Source of the DNA: Elusimicrobiota bacterium
GTDB lineage: Bacteria; Elusimicrobiota; Elusimicrobia; FEN-1173
DNA length: 64,000 nucleotides
NCBI GenBank assembly: GCA_016715645.1
Contig: JADJZR010000004.1
Span: 62,001 to 126,000, forward strand
Direction of reading: 5' to 3'
Position 1 is the stretch's first letter; each line of letters opens with the position of its first letter. Both the position numbers and the translations under genes were made by a program. Positions 9,148 to 17,257 of this stretch are shown in pieces. The notes beneath the pieces were generated by a model that saw nothing but the letters and a program-made list of their open reading frames with translations, was not told the origin of the DNA and did no database searches.

Positions 9148-10227
9148 GCGGGGAACAACCTTGAGATGGTGGGGTTGCGTCATGACCGCCAAAAAGCTCT
9201 TGTCCGATTGGATGTCCGGCGTGGAGAGATGATACTCGACGAGCGTTTCCACGGCGGTTGAAGAAACCTTTGTTACCTCTACGCTGTACCCGCTGGACCC
9301 TTTGTCCCCAGCAAACACGCCCACCACCATCTGGGCATTAAAATCAACAGGGGGGACGGGCGCGGGCGGATAATGGATCGACTGATGTTCGACCCAGAAA
9401 GCGTCCCACTCTTTCACCGAACGAATAATTATTTCCCGCGCGTCGGTAACGCCGCTCGAATCTCCCTGCCATTCCGGGAGGGGTGGCGCCGGCCCGCGTT
9501 TCGTCGAAATCGTCTCATTCGTCTCTTTTAGACGGGTCTGCCTGGGTTCCATCCTTATTGCGTTGGCGGTTGATCCAAATTCTTCCTCAAACACGAACTG
9601 TTTGCTTGGCACCGGCGGAGTGGCATTCCCGACGCCCTTTGCGGAAGACAGTGAAATATTTTCCCCGCTTTCTATGGAACGACGTATTGTTCCTGCCGCG
9701 CCGGGGGATGCGAGGGAATTTTTTTCATCCGACGCGGTCTTTTTTTTGTCTTTTCGGATGGGATCGGCGGACAGGCTGAGGGGCACGGCAGAATCTGCTG
9801 AGGGTTTCTCTTGTTTGTTCTCCCGAAAAGCCGATGGCGCGATCGATCGGTCGGCCATCATGGCCGGCGTTGCCCCTTCCAACTGGGACATCTCCCTTCT
9901 GGACTTGGAGAGGAAAAACGATGGTTTGGAATCCTGAAAAACATAAATCATGACCAGGGCCGCGGCCATGGCCGTCACGAGAGAAACGCTCCAGGGGGCC
10001 CATCGGCGGGGTCGAATACGGGTTTTGTTTAAGACCCGAGCATAAAAATCCGCGGGCGGCTCTTGGGCCGGTACCGACTTGATCAGTGGGCCCAAAGCGC
10101 GCAGTCGAGCCAGGTCGGTTCTCAGTTCCGGGGATTCGGCCAGGGCCCGGTCCACCTGAGCTTTTTCCGCCGCCGAGAGGGCCCCATCTACGTACGCCGA
10201 CAACTGTTCGTGGGAAACCGGTTTCAT
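9115..10227 (-). CDS. anti-sigma factor with periplasmic PrcB_C-like domain
   Basis: Membrane anti-sigma factor predicted to hold the ECF sigma factor encoded immediately upstream (ATGA overlap). The N-terminal ~80 residues are an anti-sigma helical domain starting HEQLSAYVDGALS; the zinc ligands of classical ZAS domains (HxxxCxxC) are missing. One transmembrane segment (VSLVTAMAAALVMIYVF) lies near residues 100-116. A low-complexity linker of about 140 residues follows. The last ~110 residues resemble the PrcB C-terminal domain, with VKEWDAFWVEH and the conserved VVGVFAGDKGSSGYSV. PrcB_C belongs to protease-complex proteins, so the extracytoplasmic part may sense or be controlled by proteolysis; that is inference. 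The 3' end overlaps yihY by 33 bases. Confidence 0.72.
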   Translation of the reverse strand: MKPVSHEQLSAYVDGALSAAEKAQVDRALAESPELRTDLARLRALGPLIKSVPAQEPPADFYARVLNKTRIRPRRWAPWSVSLVTAMAAALVMIYVFQDSKPSFFLSKSRREMSQLEGATPAMMADRSIAPSAFRENKQEKPSADSAVPLSLSADPIRKDKKKTASDEKNSLASPGAAGTIRRSIESGENISLSSAKGVGNATPPVPSKQFVFEEEFGSTANAIRMEPRQTRLKETNETISTKRGPAPPLPEWQGDSSGVTDAREIIIRSVKEWDAFWVEHQSIHYPPAPVPPVDFNAQMVVGVFAGDKGSSGYSVEVTKVSSTAVETLVEYHLSTPDIQSDKSFLAVMTQPHHLKVVPRSDRPVRFVER

Positions 10228-10814
10228 AGGTCCCTCAACACAGGAGCCAATTTGGCTTTCAGGGCCGTACGCGCCCGGGCCATGCGGGATTTCACGGTGC
10301 CCAAGGGAAGGTCCAGTAAATCGGCGATTTCTTCATAACTTTTGTCCTCCATCTCCCGAAGAACCAGGGCGGCCCGTTCGTGGGGCGGCAAACTCGCCAG
10401 AGCGGTCTGAATCAAACGGTTGCGATCTGCAATCTCGGCGGGGGCGTCGGTTTGGTCGTTGGGGTCCGCCAGCTCCATGGGAAGAGGATCGTCGTCTTCA
10501 TCGCTTGGCGGGCCCGCAAAGATTGAAATGTGTTTCCAGAAAAACCGCCGCTTTTCATAGCGCACCCTATTTTTCCACAGATTGACGCAGATTCGGTAGA
10601 CCCAAGACCCAAAATCCGCTTCCCCGCGAAATTGGCCAAACCGACGATAGGCGGTGATGAACGTTTCCTGGGCCAGATCGTCTCCGTCGGTGGTGTTGCC
10701 GCACAGTCGGACCGCCAAGGCGTAGATCCGCGCTCCGTGACGGCGAAAGAGCGGTTCAAAGTCCGTCTCTGATTGATTAGACCCTTCCGGATCTGAAAAG
10801 TTCCCGGGTTCCAC
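10224..10814 (-). CDS. ECF (sigma-70 family) RNA polymerase sigma factor
   Basis: Extracytoplasmic-function sigma factor. Region 2 spans about residues 20-90, with DDLAQETFITAYRRFGQFRG and FGSWVYRICVNLWKNR. Region 4 spans about 137-190, with LPPHERAALVLREMEDKSY and the helix-turn-helix LPLGTVKSRMARAR. The linker is acidic. 196 residues from a GTG start. It is followed with a four-base overlap by its cognate anti-sigma factor. It diverges from gpmA, and the roughly 90-base gap must hold both promoters. Confidence 0.92.
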   Translation of the reverse strand: MEPGNFSDPEGSNQSETDFEPLFRRHGARIYALAVRLCGNTTDGDDLAQETFITAYRRFGQFRGEADFGSWVYRICVNLWKNRVRYEKRRFFWKHISIFAGPPSDEDDDPLPMELADPNDQTDAPAEIADRNRLIQTALASLPPHERAALVLREMEDKSYEEIADLLDLPLGTVKSRMARARTALKAKLAPVLRDL

Positions 10815-10838
10815 ACGAGTAGAATAGCAAACGAGCCT

Positions 10839-10867
10839 TTCCGATCACAACGGGAAGTTCGTATAAT
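10839..10867 (+). promoter_or_regulatory. probable gpmA promoter
   Basis: A perfect TATAAT (10862-10867) lies 35 bases before the gpmA start. The corresponding -35 hexamer (TTCCGA, 17-base spacer) is poor, so the call rests mainly on the -10 box and its position. Confidence 0.4.
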
Positions 10868-10902
10868 GAGATCGCAATTGAGATCTTTAAGGAGCGTCAA
10901 TC

Positions 10903-11541
10903 ATGGGAAAACTGGTATTGGTTCGGCATGGGCAATCGCAGTGGAATTTGGAAAACCGGTTCACCGGCTGGGTGGATGCGCCGTTAACGGAAACTGGGGA
11001 AAAAGAAGCCCGACGGGCGGGGGAGCATTTGAAGGGCATGAAATTCAATCGGGCTTTCACGTCCGTTCTTCAGCGGGCCCAAAAAACCTTAGCGAACATC
11101 CTTGACGTGGTGGGCCAGACAGGTATTCCGACCGAAAAAAATCAGGCTTTAAACGAACGGCACTATGGGGCTCTGCAGGGTCTTAACAAGGAGGAGACGG
11201 CCAAAAAGTTTGGCGCCGACCAGGTCAAGATTTGGCGGCGCAGTTACGATGTTCCTCCCCCTAAGGACAAAACCGACATGAATCCCGAAGGGATTGCGGA
11301 AAGTTTGAAAGACACCGCCGCCCGTACCTTGCCTTACTTTTACAGCGCCATTCTGCCCCACGTGAAAAAAGGGGAAACCGTTCTTGTGGCGGCTCACGGA
11401 AACAGCCTTCGCTCCATCGTCATGGACCTTGATAAACTGACCAAAGAACAGGTGTTGGAACTCAACCTGGACACGGGCGTGCCCATCGTCTATGAGTTGG
11501 ACGATCGCGGACGCGTGCTGGACAAAAAAGTTCTCAAGTAA
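10903..11541 (+). CDS. gpmA: 2,3-bisphosphoglycerate-dependent phosphoglycerate mutase
   Basis: Glycolytic interconversion of 3- and 2-phosphoglycerate through a phosphohistidine. The N-terminal LVLVRHGQSQWNLENRFTGW contains the catalytic RHG histidine, the proton-donor Glu lies in NERHYGALQG, and the second histidine lies in VAAHGNSLRS. At 212 residues it is shorter than the usual 230-250. A good ribosome site (AAGGAG) precedes the ATG. It ends exactly where the convergent M48 gene ends, with no spacer. Confidence 0.94.
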   Translation: MGKLVLVRHGQSQWNLENRFTGWVDAPLTETGEKEARRAGEHLKGMKFNRAFTSVLQRAQKTLANILDVVGQTGIPTEKNQALNERHYGALQGLNKEETAKKFGADQVKIWRRSYDVPPPKDKTDMNPEGIAESLKDTAARTLPYFYSAILPHVKKGETVLVAAHGNSLRSIVMDLDKLTKEQVLELNLDTGVPIVYELDDRGRVLDKKVLK

Positions 11542-12450
11542 TTATTTTTTATCGATCGTTGGTAACTGCTCAGGTCCCTCACCCTGCCCTCTCCCAAGAG
11601 GAGAGGGAAATTCTTTGTATTCCTTCCCCTCTTGGGGGAAGGTGCCCCGAAGGGGCGGATGAGGGACCTGGGTAGTTACGATTGTTGAGTAAATATTCTC
11701 GGCTTCTGGCATCCATTTTTGCAGGTCGCGGATGCGGGTTTCGTGGCTGGGGTGGGTGGATAAAAACTGGGGCGGAGATTTGCCTCCGGAAGCCGATTCC
11801 ATTCGTGTCCAGAAGGCCAACGCTTCCCGGGGATCGTAACCGGCTTTCGCCATATAAATGAGGCCCATTCGGTCCGCCTCAGATTCTTGGCTCCGACCGA
11901 ACGGCATGATCGCGCCGAAGGTCGCCCCCAAACCAAAAGCTTGAAGGGCCAATTGCCGTGTTTCAGCGGGTTTCTTGCTCATGGCCGCTTCCAGGGTTTG
12001 GCCGCCCAGTTGGAGAAGGATCCCTTGGGTCATTCGTTCGGCGCCGTGTTTGGCGATGGCGTGGGCAATTTCGTGGCCCAAAACAACGGCCAGGCCCGTT
12101 TCCGTTTTTGTGATGGGCAAAAGCCCGGTGTAAACCGCCACCTTACCGCCGGGAAGGCAGAAGGCGTTTTGGTTTTTGGGGTCGTCGATCAGGACGTACT
12201 CCCACGGATAGTCCGGCCGGTCGGAGACGCGGGCAATCCGCTCGCCCACCCGGCGAACCATGGCCGCGGCGGCGGTATCGGGTGACGCTTTGGAGGTGCC
12301 GATCACTTCGCGGTAAGCGTTTGTTCCCAGGGCCAGTTCTTGGTCTTCGGAGATAATATTAAAGGACCGTCGGCCCGACACGGGCACCGTGGCGCACGCC
12401 GCCATCACGAACGGGGCGAGGATCCAAAACGCAACAGGGATTCGTTTCAT
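11542..12450 (-). CDS. M48 family zinc metallopeptidase, lipoprotein
   Basis: Predicted periplasmic, membrane-anchored protease of the BepA/LoiP-like M48 class, a family that does quality control of outer-membrane proteins. The start MKRIPVAFW was chosen over an ATG nine codons upstream because it begins a lipoprotein signal ending in the lipobox VMAAC. The zinc motif HEIAHAIAKH lies near residue 125, and the third ligand is likely the glutamate in SQESEADRMGL. The last ~35 codons run through a palindromic repeat element (11562-11679) and give a low-complexity tail (PLGRGQGEGP) unlike the family, so the ancestral C-terminus was probably near WMPEAENIY. Confidence 0.9.
   Translation of the reverse strand: MKRIPVAFWILAPFVMAACATVPVSGRRSFNIISEDQELALGTNAYREVIGTSKASPDTAAAAMVRRVGERIARVSDRPDYPWEYVLIDDPKNQNAFCLPGGKVAVYTGLLPITKTETGLAVVLGHEIAHAIAKHGAERMTQGILLQLGGQTLEAAMSKKPAETRQLALQAFGLGATFGAIMPFGRSQESEADRMGLIYMAKAGYDPREALAFWTRMESASGGKSPPQFLSTHPSHETRIRDLQKWMPEAENIYSTIVTTQVPHPPLRGTFPQEGKEYKEFPSPLGRGQGEGPEQLPTIDKK
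11562..11679. repeat. palindromic repeat element, copy 1
   Basis: 118-bp element with inverted ends: GTAACTGCTCAGGTCCCTCA on the left pairs imperfectly with the complement of TGAGGGACCTGGGTAGTTAC on the right. Inside are two hairpins, CCTTCCCC/GGGGGAAGG and GCCCC-GA-AGGGGC, followed by GGATGAGGG. A related 48-bp core occurs at 52586-52633. It lies inside the 3' end of the M48 coding region and directly beside the gpmA stop, so it could also serve as a two-way terminator. Confidence 0.75.
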
Positions 12451-12488
12451 AGGGGCTATTATATAAAACCTCAGCAAGGGAGACGATT

Positions 12489-13148
12489 GTGATTGGACAC
12501 ATTACCGAATGGATCTTGGAGGCCCTCCGAACCAATGGAGGGTGGAGCGTTTTTTGGGGCGTTTTAATTGAGCAGGTGATCGTGCCCATTCCGTCGCCGG
12601 CCATCATCATGGGGGCCGGGTTCATTTTGATCCCCGCCGAATCAACGTGGTCGGCGGCTCTTATGAAATCGTCCCTTGAAATCGTGTTGCCCGGCGTGTT
12701 GGCGTCCACGATGGGGGCCATCGGCATGTACTACCTCGGGCATCTGGGCGGAAAAGTGCTTGTGGACAAATTCCAAAAATATTTGGGGTTTCAGTGGTCG
12801 GACGTGGAAAGCATCGGCGCCCATTTCAGCCGTCGGGGGGAAGAAATTTCGTTGTTTCTCCTTCGCGCGGCGCCCATCGTGCCCCTCTCGTTGATCTCTG
12901 TGGCGGCGGGGGTGTTAAAGGTCCCCGTCGGACTCTTTGTGGTTTGGTCGGTGCTGGGAACCATCGTGCGGTGTTACCTGTTGGCGATCCTGGGGTGGCA
13001 AATGGGCGGAAAGGCTTTGGAAGTGGCCCGGGGCGTGAACCGGTTTGAAAGTCTGATTTCCGTTGTGATCGCCCTGGGCGTGGTGGCCGGCATCCTCTAC
13101 GTCCGGCACCGGGTTCGAAAGGGGTTTGGGTCGAACAAACAGGCGTAA
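12489..13148 (+). CDS. DedA family membrane protein (VTT/SNARE-associated domain)
   Basis: Integral membrane protein of the DedA superfamily, implicated in lipid-carrier (undecaprenyl phosphate) translocation and membrane homeostasis. The N-terminal re-entrant region EQVIVPIPSPAIIMGAGF, the motif YYLGHLGGK and the conserved arginine segment LLRAAPIVPLSLISVAAG are recognisable. 219 residues from a GTG start. It diverges from the M48 gene with about 38 bases between starts. Confidence 0.88.
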   Translation: MIGHITEWILEALRTNGGWSVFWGVLIEQVIVPIPSPAIIMGAGFILIPAESTWSAALMKSSLEIVLPGVLASTMGAIGMYYLGHLGGKVLVDKFQKYLGFQWSDVESIGAHFSRRGEEISLFLLRAAPIVPLSLISVAAGVLKVPVGLFVVWSVLGTIVRCYLLAILGWQMGGKALEVARGVNRFESLISVVIALGVVAGILYVRHRVRKGFGSNKQA

Positions 13149-13169
13149 CCCGGTCAAAAAAAGGTTCAA

Positions 13170-14861
13170 TTAAAGCGTGTCGAAGTAGGCCGCCATTTCG
13201 CGGGCGGTTCGGTCCACGCTGACATCGGGCGTCACGGCCAAGGCCGCCCTCAGAAGCGCCGCCCGTTGAACGGGGTTTTGGAAGGCTGTGTTAAAATCTT
13301 TCAATGCTTTCAAAAACGAGTCCACGTCCGGTTGGTCGTTGGAGTAGCTGACGCCGTACCCGTTGGCTTGCCGGCCAGGTGGGACGGCTCCCTCAAAAAA
13401 CACGAACTCAGGCACGGCTCCATCCGGATTGGCGATGACGGCGCCGCCGTTCATTTGGGCTTTCATGAACCCCGTGGCCGACGCTTCCCGGCCGTCGTCG
13501 GACAACATCACCGATCCGTCGGCTCCGTGGAACAACCGGGGCGCCTCCAGCACGTTGTAATTGTGCAGGAAGATCACTCGTTCGCCCAATTCTTCGTCCC
13601 GGTTTAAAAATTCCACCAACCCGTACACCATTTTTTCCGAGACATTGTCGCGCTGGTAAATACGTCCTCCCACCACCAACACCACCTGAGTGTCCAAGAA
13701 CGCCTTGCGCCGGACCGGGTCGTGAAAAATGCGTTCCAAAATGTCCAGCCGTTTGTAGCTGGTGATGCGCCGCGTCCAGAGCGCGACCGGATGGGCGCGC
13801 ATTTTTTTGGCCCAATGGGGCCACAGCAGGGCTCGGCGCCACAGCCATTCCAGAAATTCGCCTTTCAGTTTTTCTTTCACCGCAATCAAGTCCTTGTCCG
13901 AAAGCGAGGCCGATCCCGCGTAGGCCGGATGTTGCCACAGAGCGACGCTGACGCCGTTGGTCACGTGTTGAATTTTGGTCGCCTGCGATCTCAGGGAAGG
14001 CATGGCGCGCATCACGCGGGCGTGTTTTTCCGCCACGCCGAACGCCCCGTTGGAAATGCCGATCAGCATTTGGGTAATGTCCACCCGCCCGTCTCTCAGG
14101 AACGGGGAATAGGCGGTGGGGCTCATCCGTGTAAGTTCCAACACCTCTTTCGGCCAGATGGGATGGGCGTACTCCAGGGGTGTGTGATCGTTAAACACGG
14201 TTTTAGCGTCGGCGAAAAGCGGGTCGGTGGCCAAAGCGTCGTTGACCAGTGTGGGATGGCCGAAGAGGGTGGGCGTTTCGCTCATGACAACCATGTCCGG
14301 TTTAAACCCGATGGCTTTGGCCAACGCTAAGGCGCCTCGGCCCACCAACCAGCTTTGGAGCAAACGTTGCCGTTCGGCCCAGGCGTTGGTGTCGAAGGTG
14401 TTGGGAGGCGCGTCTTCGGCGCAGGGGTAAACCACGTCGGTGATCTCGGGGCAATCCAAAAAGTAGACCGGCGCCATGCCGAAAAAAGCTTCCCAAACTT
14501 TCACGTTAACCGTCCGTCCGTCGAACAGGGGGAGGTCCAACGTGAATTCGGCTTTTGTTAATATTTCTCGAAGCGCTCGGCCGGCTGACACCCGCTCCAA
14601 GATGAGGTGGTTCCAGTCGTGCCACGCTTGGCTCCAGACGGTGTTGTAGAGGAGAGAAACGCCCACCACATCGACGCCCTGTTCTTTTTGGGCGATGACC
14701 CGTTCGCGCAGGAGGGGCCCGATGCCGCCCACCGACGTGGACATCGCGGCCGCTTGGGCGGCTTCCAGGCCGAACTTTTTTTCCACGGCCGAGAGAATCT
14801 CCGGTGTGAGGGCCATTTCCATAGCGACTTCCAGGATGCGGCGCGGGGCGGCGGGGTTCAT
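13170..14861 (-). CDS. glgP: alpha-glucan (glycogen/maltodextrin) phosphorylase
   Basis: GT35-family phosphorylase releasing glucose-1-phosphate from alpha-1,4-glucans. The PLP-lysine segment reads EASATGFMKAQMNGG near residue 465, close to the usual EASGTSNMKAALNG, and the phosphate/sugar-site stretch is ALWTRRITSYKRLDIL. At 563 residues it is the compact form seen in Thermotoga and archaea, lacking the N-terminal regulatory region of 800-residue enzymes. It diverges from fumC. A protein with a glycogen-binding-type domain is encoded at 38225-39352, which supports glycogen use by this organism. Confidence 0.85.
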   Translation of the reverse strand: MNPAAPRRILEVAMEMALTPEILSAVEKKFGLEAAQAAAMSTSVGGIGPLLRERVIAQKEQGVDVVGVSLLYNTVWSQAWHDWNHLILERVSAGRALREILTKAEFTLDLPLFDGRTVNVKVWEAFFGMAPVYFLDCPEITDVVYPCAEDAPPNTFDTNAWAERQRLLQSWLVGRGALALAKAIGFKPDMVVMSETPTLFGHPTLVNDALATDPLFADAKTVFNDHTPLEYAHPIWPKEVLELTRMSPTAYSPFLRDGRVDITQMLIGISNGAFGVAEKHARVMRAMPSLRSQATKIQHVTNGVSVALWQHPAYAGSASLSDKDLIAVKEKLKGEFLEWLWRRALLWPHWAKKMRAHPVALWTRRITSYKRLDILERIFHDPVRRKAFLDTQVVLVVGGRIYQRDNVSEKMVYGLVEFLNRDEELGERVIFLHNYNVLEAPRLFHGADGSVMLSDDGREASATGFMKAQMNGGAVIANPDGAVPEFVFFEGAVPPGRQANGYGVSYSNDQPDVDSFLKALKDFNTAFQNPVQRAALLRAALAVTPDVSVDRTAREMAAYFDTL

Positions 14862-14883
14862 GGGCTCGTTATGATAACAATTT

Positions 14884-14892
14884 TGGTAAAAT
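14884..14892 (+). promoter_or_regulatory. extended -10 promoter for fumC (possible)
   Basis: TGGTAAAAT matches an extended -10 box (TGnTAAAAT), about 32 bases before the fumC start in the short divergent gap. No clear -35 element is visible. Confidence 0.33.
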
Positions 14893-14923
14893 GCGGCTTC
14901 AATTCACCGATCGAGGTCAAACC

Positions 14924-16336
14924 ATGAAAACACGCATCGAAAAAGATTCGTTGGGCACCAAAGAAGTTCCCGCGGACGCGCTGTTCGGCATCCAAACCCT
15001 GCGCGCCGTTGAAAATTTCCCCGTGAGCGGATGGCGTTTTCCGCGCTCGTTCATTCGAGCCCTCGCGTTGATAAAAAAATGCGCCGCCGAGGTCAACATG
15101 GAGTTGGGGGGCTTGGACAAAAAAGTCGGGGGCGCCATCCTCCAATCGGCCCAGGAAGTGGCGGATGGAAAATGGGACGACCAATTTCCCGTGGACATTT
15201 TCCAAACCGGGTCCGGCACGTCGACCAACATGAACGCCAACGAAGTGATCGCCAGCCGGGCGAACGAGTTGTTGGGCGGCCAACGGGGGGCCAAATCGCC
15301 GGTGCATCCCAACGATCACGTGAACAAGGGCCAATCGTCCAACGACGTGATTCCCACAGCGATCCATGTGGCGGCTCTGGAATCTCTGGTGAAGGAGTTG
15401 GTCCCCGCTTTGGACGTTTTGCGCGCGGCCCTGGCGGAGAAGGCGATCGCCTTCGACGGCATCTTGAAAATCGGCCGAACCCATTTGCAAGACGCCGTTC
15501 CGATGCGGTTGGGCCAGGAATTCGGCGGTTACGCCAGCCAAATCGCCCACGCCATCCAGCGGGTGAAAAACGTTCAACCCCATTTGGCGGAACTGGCTTT
15601 GGGCGGAACCGCGGTGGGTACGGGCCTCAACGCCGATCCCGCTTTTATTGAAGGCGTGATCAAAAAGCTCGGCGCCTTGTTGGGGTTGCCGTTTGTGGGG
15701 GCGCCCTCGCGATTTGAAGCCTTAGCGGCCCGCGACGCGTGCGTGGAAGCCAGCGGCGCTTTGAAAACCGTGGCGGTCTCGCTCATGAAAATCGCCAACG
15801 ATTTGCGGTGGCTCTCATCGGGGCCGCGGTGCGGCATCGGCGAAATTGAGTTGCCTTCGTTGCAACCCGGCAGTTCCATCATGCCCGGAAAGGTCAACCC
15901 GGTCATTCCGGAAGCGGTGGCCATGGTGGCGGCCCAGGTGATCGGCGCCGACGTGGCCATTACCGTGGGGGGCCAATCGGGGAATTTTGAATTGAACGTC
16001 ATGAAACCCATGATCGCCCACAACCTGTTGTCGTCGATCACGATCTTGGCCAACGTGTCCCGTCTGTTCGCGGACCGGTGCGTGAAAGGGATCAAGGCCA
16101 ATAAGGCCATCGCGGAAGGGTTTATCGAAAACAGTTTGGCCATGTGCACCGCCTTGGCGCCGAAAGTGGGTTACGACAAAGCCGCGGAAATTGCCAAAGA
16201 GGCCTACGCCACCGGCAAAACGGTTCGTCAGGTGGCCTTGGACAAAAAAGTTCTTTCGGCCAAAGAGCTGGAAACCTTGCTGGATGCCCGAGCCATGACC
16301 GAACCCGGCATGACCCTCGACGGCGCGGGGGGGTGA
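14924..16336 (+). CDS. fumC: class II fumarate hydratase
   Basis: Fe-independent fumarase of the TCA cycle, cytoplasmic homotetramer. The start MKTRIEKDSLGTKEVP has a GAGG ribosome site; an ATG at 14891 is less likely. The substrate motifs SGTSTNMNANEVIA and HPNDHVNKGQSSNDV favour fumarase over aspartase. The signature loop GSSIMPGKVNP carries the catalytic serine. 470 residues, complete. The methyltransferase TTG start directly abuts its stop. Confidence 0.94.
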   Translation: MKTRIEKDSLGTKEVPADALFGIQTLRAVENFPVSGWRFPRSFIRALALIKKCAAEVNMELGGLDKKVGGAILQSAQEVADGKWDDQFPVDIFQTGSGTSTNMNANEVIASRANELLGGQRGAKSPVHPNDHVNKGQSSNDVIPTAIHVAALESLVKELVPALDVLRAALAEKAIAFDGILKIGRTHLQDAVPMRLGQEFGGYASQIAHAIQRVKNVQPHLAELALGGTAVGTGLNADPAFIEGVIKKLGALLGLPFVGAPSRFEALAARDACVEASGALKTVAVSLMKIANDLRWLSSGPRCGIGEIELPSLQPGSSIMPGKVNPVIPEAVAMVAAQVIGADVAITVGGQSGNFELNVMKPMIAHNLLSSITILANVSRLFADRCVKGIKANKAIAEGFIENSLAMCTALAPKVGYDKAAEIAKEAYATGKTVRQVALDKKVLSAKELETLLDARAMTEPGMTLDGAGG

Positions 16337-17257
16337 TTGACCGGCACGGATCCAGCTCAGGGATCTGAGCCCCTGAGTATCCCATGTCCGTTGTGTGGCG
16401 TCCAGGATGAAAAACAATTGTTTACATCCTCTGTGGGCATTTTTGATGCTCGCTTGACAACGGATCTGTACGGCGGGTGTGGGCGGGTGGTTCGGTGTCG
16501 ACAGTGTGGTCTGGCTTATAGAAACCCTCGCGAAGCGACTTCGACCATTGAAAAGGCCTACATTTCCAACGAAGATCCCGACGCCCTTGGAGAACAAGAA
16601 TGCCGTAGTATCAACGCCTTCTTGTCTTTGAAAACCATCCGTGAATTCCGGGAAGGGGGGCGATTGCTGGAGGTGGGAAGTTCCCTTGGGCATTTCTTGA
16701 ACGCGGCCCGTTCGACCTTCGATGCGGTCGGGATCGAACCAAACAGATGGGCCTCCCGATGGGCCCGAGAACGGTTTCGTGTGGATGTTCGAGAAGGAGT
16801 TTTGTCGCCGGGCCTTTTTGCCCCCGATTCGTTTGACGTGGTCGTTGCCATTGATCTTCTAGAGCATGTGACCGACCCACAGGCCCTTGTCACCTCGTTG
16901 TCCCATCTTCTGGTGCCAGGGGGCGTACTTTATATCGTTACCCCAAACATAGAAAGCTTATCATGCCGATTGTTGGGTCGGTGGTGGTGGGGTTTTCGCC
17001 CTTCCCATTTGACATATTTTTCACCGAAAACAATGGCAAGAATGTTGTCAAACGCGGGGTTGTACGTTCGCCAATGTCGATCCTACGGGCGCGTGTTTTC
17101 CTACGGATATTGGCTGAGTCGATTAAAGAACTACCCTTCTCTTGCGGTCTGGCCGATCTCGTTTGTTTTGTCGCTTATGGGATGGGCGGGCAAAGTCCTT
17201 TATCTGGATACTCGCGACTCGATGGAAATTATTGCCTTTAAACGCGCCCACTCTTAA
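16337..17257 (+). CDS. SAM-dependent class I methyltransferase
   Basis: Starts at a TTG immediately after the fumC stop. An N-terminal zinc-ribbon-like segment (CPLCG at about 17 and CRQCG at about 54) precedes the Rossmann methyltransferase fold with motif I LLEVGSSLGHFLNAA and DVVVAIDLLEHV. This zinc-plus-methyltransferase layout is common in sugar or surface-polysaccharide methyltransferases. The stop overlaps the start of a membrane glycosyltransferase by one base, which supports a cell-surface glycan role; the substrate is unknown. Base composition drops from here through the next gene. Confidence 0.8.
   Translation: MTGTDPAQGSEPLSIPCPLCGVQDEKQLFTSSVGIFDARLTTDLYGGCGRVVRCRQCGLAYRNPREATSTIEKAYISNEDPDALGEQECRSINAFLSLKTIREFREGGRLLEVGSSLGHFLNAARSTFDAVGIEPNRWASRWARERFRVDVREGVLSPGLFAPDSFDVVVAIDLLEHVTDPQALVTSLSHLLVPGGVLYIVTPNIESLSCRLLGRWWWGFRPSHLTYFSPKTMARMLSNAGLYVRQCRSYGRVFSYGYWLSRLKNYPSLAVWPISFVLSLMGWAGKVLYLDTRDSMEIIAFKRAHS

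Noticed and set aside
10815..10902. Sigma-E-type self-activated promoter upstream of the ECF gene
   Set aside because: A GAACTT string occurs on the minus strand but no matching -10 motif at the right distance.
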